From the NCBI GenBank assembly GCA_023428515.1, contig JAEYXI010000450.1, forward strand, positions 1 through 7,543: DNA of 7,543 bases, written 5' to 3'. Source of the DNA: Pseudomonadota bacterium (GTDB lineage Bacteria; Pseudomonadota; Alphaproteobacteria; Rhizobiales; Rhizobiaceae). Below, one piece after another: positions 1-5,239 of the stretch. Below the pieces are notes generated by a model, which worked only from the letters and a program-made list of their open reading frames with translations, had not been told where the DNA came from and made no database searches. Positions within the stretch are counted from its first letter, which is position 1, and every line of letters starts with the position of its first letter. Position numbers and translations under genes: made by a program.

Positions 1-138
1 AAGAGCTGGAACGTCTCCGGCAAGCAACTCTCTCTCTACGACGAGAGCGGGTCGACGCTCGCGACGCTCTATTCGTCCGGAGCGGAAAAATTCAATGGAC
101 AGACCTCGACCGGATTGCCTATCTCGCTGTCCAGGTAG
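1..138 (+). CDS. AprI/Inh-family protease inhibitor lipoprotein, Omp19-like (3' fragment)
   Basis: Only the last 45 codons and the TAG stop are present; the gene enters from the left edge, in frame 1. The visible peptide contains KQLSLYD, then LYSSG, then GQTSTG, and ends PISLSR. This matches the C-terminal beta-barrel end of Brucella Omp19 as I remember it (KQLVLYD, LYSSG, GQTTGG, terminal LSR). Omp19 is an outer-membrane lipoprotein with a beta-barrel of the metalloprotease-inhibitor (Inh/AprI) type, reported to inhibit host proteases in Brucella. The N-terminal signal and lipobox are outside the window, so surface location and lipidation are inferred from the family only. It sits 30 bases upstream of zapE on the same strand. 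No terminator is visible between them, so read-through is possible. Confidence 0.8.
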   Translation, partial: KSWNVSGKQLSLYDESGSTLATLYSSGAEKFNGQTSTGLPISLSR

Positions 139-168
139 ACCGTTCCATCCCTTTCCGTTCCATGACCA

Positions 169-1344
169 ATGCACCTGCGTGACGGCCTCCAGCCGCATTC
201 GACCGTCGCGCAGCGTTATGCGCACCTCGTGGAAACCGGCGCGATCGCCGAGGATTCCGCTCAGCGCCCCGTCGTCGCCGCTCTCGATCGCCTGATAGAC
301 GAGATCCGCAGCAAGCGTCTTGCCCGCAAGTCGAGCGCGCTCGGCTGGTTGTTCGCCAAGAACCGGTCAGCGTTGGAACCGGTGCAGGGCCTCTACATTC
401 ACGGCAGTGTCGGCCGCGGCAAGACCATGCTGATGGACCTGTTCTTCGAAACGGTGCCGGTGAGGCGCAAGCGGCGCGTGCATTTCAACGCCTTCATGGC
501 CGATGCACATGACCGCATCCAGAAGCACCGGTTGGCGCGCAAGAACGGCGAGACCAACGAAGACGATCCGATCCCGCCGGTCGCCAAGGCGCTCGCCGAA
601 GAGGCATGGGTGCTCTGCTTCGACGAGTTCTCCGTCACCGACATCGCCGATGCGATGATCCTGTCCAGGCTGTTCTCGGCGCTGTTCGCCAACGGCGTGG
701 TGCTTGTCGCGACCTCCAACGTCGCGCCCGACGACCTCTATCGCGACGGGCTGAACCGCCAGCTCTTCCTGCCTTTCGTCAGCCTGCTCAAGCGCCACAC
801 GCATGTGATGACGCTCGATTCCGATACCGACTACCGGATGGAGAAGCTCAACCGCATGCCGGTCTACCTGACGCCTCTGTCTGCCGAGACCGACCGCCGC
901 ATGGACGAGGCGTGGGAAGCGGTGACGCGCGGCGCCACGGCCGCGCCGGATACGCTGACGATCAAGGGACGGCAGGTGCACGTGCCGCAGGCGGCGGGCG
1001 AGGCGGCGCGCTTCAGCTTCGCCGATCTCTGCGACGCGCCGCTCGGGGCACGGGACTATCTCGCGATCGCCGCGCGCTATTCGACCATCTTTGTCGATCG
1101 CATCCCGGTGCTCGACCAGACGCGCCGCAACCCCGCGAAACGCTTCATCTTGCTTGTCGACACGCTTTACGACAGCCGTTCGCGGCTGTTCGCCAGCGCG
1201 GAGGTCCCGCCGCAGGAGCTCTACCAGGGCAGATCCGGCGTCACGGAAGCCTTCGAGTTCGACCGCACAGTCTCGCGGCTGGTCGAGATGCAGAGCCGGG
1301 AATGGCTGGATGGCTGGGCCGAGAAGCAGGTCAAGGTGGCGTAG
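169..1344 (+). CDS. zapE: Cell division protein ZapE, AFG1-like AAA+ ATPase
   Basis: The product has 391 residues, in the usual range for bacterial ZapE/AFG1 proteins. Seen in the sequence: a Walker A loop GSVGRGKT at residues 79-86, a Walker B strand LCFDEF at 149-154 followed by SVTDIADAM, a sensor-1-like ATSN at 181-184, and NRQLFLPFV at about 196-204. The C-terminal YQGRSGV and FEFDRTVSRL segments are typical of the family. ZapE is known in Escherichia coli as a Z-ring-associated ATPase needed under stress; the mitochondrial relative AFG1/LACE1 works in protein quality control. It is expected to be cytoplasmic and membrane-associated through partners. The ATG at 169 is chosen because an in-frame TGA at 163-165 blocks any earlier start; no convincing Shine-Dalgarno precedes it. 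A 6-codon ATG reading frame (162-182) overlaps this start. The gene converges on the GNAT gene with 8 bases between the stops. Confidence 0.93.
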   Translation: MHLRDGLQPHSTVAQRYAHLVETGAIAEDSAQRPVVAALDRLIDEIRSKRLARKSSALGWLFAKNRSALEPVQGLYIHGSVGRGKTMLMDLFFETVPVRRKRRVHFNAFMADAHDRIQKHRLARKNGETNEDDPIPPVAKALAEEAWVLCFDEFSVTDIADAMILSRLFSALFANGVVLVATSNVAPDDLYRDGLNRQLFLPFVSLLKRHTHVMTLDSDTDYRMEKLNRMPVYLTPLSAETDRRMDEAWEAVTRGATAAPDTLTIKGRQVHVPQAAGEAARFSFADLCDAPLGARDYLAIAARYSTIFVDRIPVLDQTRRNPAKRFILLVDTLYDSRSRLFASAEVPPQELYQGRSGVTEAFEFDRTVSRLVEMQSREWLDGWAEKQVKVA

Positions 1345-1352
1345 ACCGGCCG

Positions 1353-1802
1353 CTACAGGCGGTAGACATACATGACGAAGTCCTCGACCTCGTCGCGCAC
1401 TGCGTCGAGCCGTTCATAGAGCCCGCGGGCCGGCAGATTGTCGGGCTCGGTGCCGACCCAGGCCTCGCCGCAGCCGAGTTCCCTGCCGATCGCGAACATC
1501 CTTTCGACCAGCGCCCGCGCAATGCCCTTGCGCTGGAAGGCAGGCGCCACGCCCACCTCGTCCAGGTAGAGTTCCGTCACCTTGTCGGGATGGCGGTGGA
1601 CGACACCTGCGCATTGGCCGACCACAATGCCGCCCGAAAGCGCGACCAGCATGATGTGGCCCGGTTCGGCCAGATAGGCGGCCAACCGGTCGGGCCGGAC
1701 AGGTTCGTCGAAGACGTCATCCGCGACGCGGTCAAGCGGCCCGGCATTCTCGGGGGAAAGCCTGACGATCTCGAAATCCTGATCTTCTGCTCGCTTGGCC
1801 AT
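1353..1802 (-). CDS. GNAT-family N-acetyltransferase
   Basis: The 149-residue protein carries a single GNAT acetyl-CoA-binding fold. Seen: beta strand 4 and motif A at about residues 76-100 (LYLDEVGVAPAFQRKGIA), with the pyrophosphate-binding loop QRKGIA at 90-95. Motif B follows, with N122 and ARGLYERLDA at 125-134, and it ends with a short aromatic-rich strand (FVMYVYRL). The N-terminal stretch VFDEPV (30-35), then a YLAEPGH loop and MLVALSGGIVVGQ, resembles AAC(3)-I-like aminoglycoside acetyltransferases and their many uncharacterised relatives. The substrate cannot be read from the sequence, so a resistance role is not claimed. The gene is divergent from mdh across a 204-base control region and convergent with zapE. 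The start ATG (1800-1802 on the minus strand) has no strong Shine-Dalgarno. It could be an accessory insertion between zapE and mdh or a stable neighbour in this lineage. Confidence 0.85.
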   Translation of the reverse strand: MAKRAEDQDFEIVRLSPENAGPLDRVADDVFDEPVRPDRLAAYLAEPGHIMLVALSGGIVVGQCAGVVHRHPDKVTELYLDEVGVAPAFQRKGIARALVERMFAIGRELGCGEAWVGTEPDNLPARGLYERLDAVRDEVEDFVMYVYRL

Positions 1803-1817
1803 GACGGTTTTGTGACT

Positions 1818-1848
1818 ATTCTTTGACGTTTACGTAAATGCTTTTCAA
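1818..1848 (-). promoter_or_regulatory. Possible long-spacer (MerR-type) promoter for the GNAT gene
   Basis: On the minus strand, TTGAAA (1848 to 1843) is followed after 19 bases by AAGAAT (1823 to 1818), 15 bases before the GNAT start codon. The -35 matches 5 of 6 sigma70 consensus bases and the -10 matches 4 of 6. A 19-base spacer is too long for a normal promoter but typical of those controlled by MerR-family regulators, and the dyad at 1823-1838 lies almost wholly within the spacer. This is a reading by eye without experimental support. Confidence 0.25.
1823..1838. promoter_or_regulatory. 16-bp ACGT dyad, candidate MerR/LiuR-type operator
   Basis: The sequence TTGACGTTTACGTAAA is two inverted half sites, TTGACGT and ACGTAAA, separated by TT, with one mismatch between the arms. 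Its right part also contains the perfect 10-bp palindrome TTTACGTAAA (1829-1838). The layout resembles the ACGT-type motif I recall for LiuR, the MerR-family regulator of branched-chain amino acid degradation in proteobacteria. That likeness is from memory and unverified. It lies between the divergent GNAT and mdh genes, 21 bases from the GNAT start and well upstream of mdh. Confidence 0.35.
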
Positions 1849-1850
1849 TC

Positions 1851-2973
<1,123 letters not shown>

Positions 2974-2975
<2 letters not shown>

Positions 2976-3000
2976 GGCCGAGGAAGGCCAAGGAAAGGGA
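2974..3000 (+). promoter_or_regulatory. Purine-rich mdh-sucC spacer with tandem repeat and sucC ribosome-binding site
   Basis: Immediately at the mdh stop, AAGGCCGAGG (2974-2983) is repeated as AAGGCCAAGG (2984-2993), differing at one base, and then AAAGGGA (2994-3000) follows. The last element lies 9 bases before the sucC ATG and is the most likely Shine-Dalgarno. The repeats supply several further AAGG/GAGG anti-anti-SD-like tracts in one short spacer. No terminator is visible, supporting co-transcription of mdh and sucC. Confidence 0.6.
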
Positions 3001-3009
3001 TCCTCAGCC

Positions 3010-4203
3010 ATGAACATCCACGAATATCAAGGCAAGCAGCTCCTCAAGGCCTACGGCGCACCGGTCGCCGACGGCGTGGCGGTGCTTGACGCGGGCGAGG
3101 CGGAAGCGGCGGCGAAGAAGCTGCCGGGTCCGCTCTATGTGGTGAAGAGCCAGATCCACGCCGGCGGGCGCGGCAAGGGCAAGTTCAAAGAACTTCCTGC
3201 CGACGCCAAGGGCGGCGTGCGGCTGGCGAAGTCGGTCGAGGACGTGGTCGCCAACGTCAAGGAGATGCTTGGGCATACGCTGGTGACCAAGCAGACCGGT
3301 CCGGCCGGCAAGCAGGTCAACCGCCTCTACATAGAGGACGGCGCCGACATCGACCGCGAGCTTTACCTCTCGATCCTCGTCGACCGCTCGGTCGGCAGGA
3401 TAGCCTTCGTCGTCTCGACCGAAGGCGGCATGGACATCGAGGCCGTCGCGCACGACACGCCGGAGAAGATCGTCACCGTTGCGATCGATCCGGAAAAGGG
3501 CGTCACCGCGGCGGATGTGAAGGCGTTGAATTCGGCGCTGAAGCTCGACGGCGACGCGGGCAAGGACGGCGAGATGCTCTTCCCGCTGCTCTACAAGGCG
3601 TTCGTCGAGAAGGACATGAGCCTCTTGGAGGTCAACCCGCTGATCGTCTTGAAGGACGGGCATCTGCGGGTGCTCGACGCGAAAGTGTCGTTCGACAACA
3701 ATGCGCTCTTCCGCCACCCCGACATCGTCGAGCTGCGCGACATCACCGAAGAGGACGACAAGGAGATCGAGGCGTCGAAATACGACCTCGCCTATGTCGC
3801 GCTCGACGGCAATATCGGCTGCATGGTGAACGGCGCCGGCCTTGCCATGGCGACGATGGACATCATCAAGCTCTACGGCGCCGAGCCGGCGAACTTCCTC
3901 GACGTCGGCGGCGGCGCGAGCAAGGAGAAAGTGACCGCGGCCTTCAAGATCATCACCGCCGATCCGGCCGTGAAGGGCATCCTCATCAACATCTTCGGCG
4001 GCATCATGAAATGCGACATCATCGCCGAAGGCGTGATCGCCGCGGTCAAGAAAGTCGGGCTGAAGGTTCCGCTGGTGGTCAGGCTCGAAGGTACCAATGC
4101 CGAACTCGGCAAGAAGATCATCAACGAGAGCGGGCTGAACGTCACCTCCGCCGACGATCTCGACGATGCGGCCAAGAAGATTGTCGCCGCGGTGAAGGGG
4201 TAA
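3010..4203 (+). CDS. sucC: Succinyl-CoA synthetase (ADP-forming) beta subunit
   Basis: The 397-residue beta subunit carries the nucleotide-binding ATP-grasp domain and couples succinyl-CoA cleavage to nucleoside triphosphate formation, together with SucD. Seen: the N-terminal [12 protein letters not shown] signature, [15 protein letters not shown] at 46-60 with the glycine-rich ATP loop, and LEVNPL at 206-211. N209 and D223 correspond to the Mg ligands N199 and D213 of the E. coli protein. [15 protein letters not shown] lies at 270-284, LDVGGGAS at 297-304, and the phosphate-binding [10 protein letters not shown] at 327-336. It is about ten residues longer than the E. coli subunit (388), which I consider normal for alphaproteobacteria. 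ADP versus GDP preference cannot be settled by eye. The gene lies between mdh and sucD; its last codons contain the sucD ribosome-binding site, suggesting translational coupling. Confidence 0.98.
   Translation: MNIHEYQGKQLLKAYGAPVADGVAVLDAGEAEAAAKKLPGPLYVVKSQIHAGGRGKGKFKELPADAKGGVRLAKSVEDVVANVKEMLGHTLVTKQTGPAGKQVNRLYIEDGADIDRELYLSILVDRSVGRIAFVVSTEGGMDIEAVAHDTPEKIVTVAIDPEKGVTAADVKALNSALKLDGDAGKDGEMLFPLLYKAFVEKDMSLLEVNPLIVLKDGHLRVLDAKVSFDNNALFRHPDIVELRDITEEDDKEIEASKYDLAYVALDGNIGCMVNGAGLAMATMDIIKLYGAEPANFLDVGGGASKEKVTAAFKIITADPAVKGILINIFGGIMKCDIIAEGVIAAVKKVGLKVPLVVRLEGTNAELGKKIINESGLNVTSADDLDDAAKKIVAAVKG
4194..4200 (+). promoter_or_regulatory. sucD ribosome-binding site inside the end of sucC
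   Basis: GAAGGGG lies over the last codons of sucC (Val-Lys-Gly end) and ends 9 bases before the sucD ATG at 4210. Only six bases separate the sucC stop and the sucD start. Ribosomes finishing sucC would be placed on the sucD start, which fits the 1:1 need for the two subunits. Confidence 0.7.
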
Positions 4204-4209
4204 GCCTGC

Positions 4210-5106
4210 ATGTCCATCCTGATCGACAAGAACACCAAGGTTCTCGTGCAGGGCCTGACCGGCAACACCGGCTCGTTCCATACCGAGCAGGCGCTCGCCT
4301 ATCACGGCACCAAGATGGTCGGCGGCATCCATCCGAAGAAGGGCGGCACGACCTGGGACGGTTCGGTGCCGCTGCCGATCTTCGCGACGGTCGCCGAGGG
4401 CAAGGCCGCGACGGGCGCCAACGCGTCGGTGGTCTACGTGCCGCCGGCGGGAGCTGCGGCGGCGATCATCGAGGCGATCGAGGCGGAAATCCCGCTGGTC
4501 GTCTGCATCACCGAGGGCATCCCGGTTATGGACATGATCAAGGTCAAGGCCAAGCTCGACAAATCGAAGTCGCGGCTGATCGGGCCGAATTGCCCCGGCA
4601 TCGTGACCCCGGACGAGTGCAAGATCGGCATCATGCCCGGCAACATTTTCCGCAAGGGCTCGGTGGGCGTTGTTTCCCGCTCGGGAACACTTACCTATGA
4701 AGCAGTGTTCCAGACCACGAATGAAGGGCTTGGCCAGTCCACCGCCGTCGGCATCGGCGGCGATCCCGTCAAGGGGACGGAGTTCATCGATATACTCGAG
4801 ATGTTCCTGGCCGACGACGAGACCAAGTCGATCATCATGATCGGCGAGATCGGCGGCTCGGCTGAAGAGGACGCGGCACAGTTCCTGATCGACGAGGCGA
4901 AGCGCGGCAGGAAGAAGCCGATGGCGGGCTTCATCGCGGGACGCACGGCACCTCCCGGACGCACCATGGGTCACGCGGGCGCTGTGATCTCCGGCGGCAA
5001 GGGCGGCGCGGAAGACAAGATCGCGGCGATGGAAGCGGCAGGCATCAAGGTTTCGCCGTCGCCGGCAAGACTGGGCAAGACCTTGGTCGAGGCGATCAAG
5101 GGTTGA
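4210..5106 (+). CDS. sucD: Succinyl-CoA synthetase alpha subunit
   Basis: The 298-residue alpha subunit binds CoA and carries the histidine that is phosphorylated during catalysis. Seen: the CoA-binding Rossmann loop LTGNTGSF at 16-23, [15 protein letters not shown] region at about 37-46, and GPNCPGI at 125-131 with the conserved C128. [11 protein letters not shown] lies at 154-164, [10 protein letters not shown] at 181-190, and [10 protein letters not shown] at 211-220 with E213. The active-site H255 sits in GRTMGHAGA at 250-258, followed by the glycine-rich [11 protein letters not shown]. Length is close to the family norm (E. coli 289). It pairs with SucC as a heterodimer or heterotetramer in the cytosol. 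The stop TGA at 5104-5106 is also the first bases of a heptad-like repeat tract, which places stop codons in all three frames directly after the gene. Confidence 0.98.
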   Translation: MSILIDKNTKVLVQGLTGNTGSFHTEQALAYHGTKMVGGIHPKKGGTTWDGSVPLPIFATVAEGKAATGANASVVYVPPAGAAAAIIEAIEAEIPLVVCITEGIPVMDMIKVKAKLDKSKSRLIGPNCPGIVTPDECKIGIMPGNIFRKGSVGVVSRSGTLTYEAVFQTTNEGLGQSTAVGIGGDPVKGTEFIDILEMFLADDETKSIIMIGEIGGSAEEDAAQFLIDEAKRGRKKPMAGFIAGRTAPPGRTMGHAGAVISGGKGGAEDKIAAMEAAGIKVSPSPARLGKTLVEAIKG

Positions 5107-5203
5107 GTGAAATAGTGAGTAGTGAATAGTGAACAGAAGAAGCGGCGGCGGAGCATAAAGGCAGCACAATCCCTGCCCACTACTCCCTGTTCACCATTTA
5201 CTC
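5104..5203. repeat. Imperfect inverted-repeat element with TAGTGA heptads between sucD and sucA
   Basis: The left arm (5112-5132) contains heptads ATAGTGA, GTAGTGA and ATAGTGA and runs into ACAG at 5136. The right arm at 5187-5203 (CTGTTCACCATTTACTC) is its reverse complement with one mismatch and a 3-base gap against 5117-5136. The 50-base centre holds a nested hairpin, GGCAG (5160-5164) with CTGCC (5173-5177). CCACTACT at 5178-5185 is a further decayed copy of the heptad on the right side. I recall similar TAGTGA/TCACTA tracts scattered in rhizobial intergenic regions, but this is unverified. It looks like a small non-coding interspersed repeat, partly decayed, dropped between two operon genes. 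No T tract follows, so a terminator role is not supported. Confidence 0.5.
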
Positions 5204-5206
5204 GAA

Positions 5207-5239
5207 AAGGAGACGGAGCGGGGCGCTCCGACAGGCAAA
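5207..5239 (+). promoter_or_regulatory. sucA ribosome-binding region with a hairpin between SD and start
   Basis: A perfect AAGGAG (5207-5212) stands 27 bases from the sucA ATG at 5240, far beyond normal spacing. Between them is a perfect 7-bp stem, CGGAGCG (5214-5220) with CGCTCCG (5224-5230), closed by the loop GGG. If the hairpin is folded, A5213 plus 5231-5239 leave 10 bases between SD and start, which is near optimal. No in-frame ATG, GTG or TTG occurs between the upstream stop TAA (5156-5158) and 5240, so the start is fixed. An alternative weak SD is CAGG at 5232-5235, only 4 bases from the ATG. Confidence 0.6.

Noticed and set aside
95..295. 66-residue frame spanning the Omp19-like end and the zapE start
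   Set aside because: Overlaps two better-supported genes out of frame and has no recognisable features.
1346..1363. Possible bidirectional terminator between zapE and the GNAT gene
   Set aside because: Only a weak CCGC/GCGG stem of 4 bp around TACAG, with no T tract on either strand.
606..1826. 406-residue plus-strand frame across the zapE end and the GNAT gene
   Set aside because: It runs out of frame through zapE and antisense through the GNAT gene, both of which have clear motifs; the product is Arg/Ala-rich shadow sequence.
3004..5169. 721-residue open frame on the minus strand across sucC and sucD
   Set aside because: It mirrors two unmistakable genes in GC-rich DNA, is rich in Arg, Asp, His and Leu as antisense shadows are, and shows no domain I recognise.
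5117..5203. Terminator after sucD
   Set aside because: The inverted repeat has a 50-base loop and no following U run, and sucA must be expressed with the operon.
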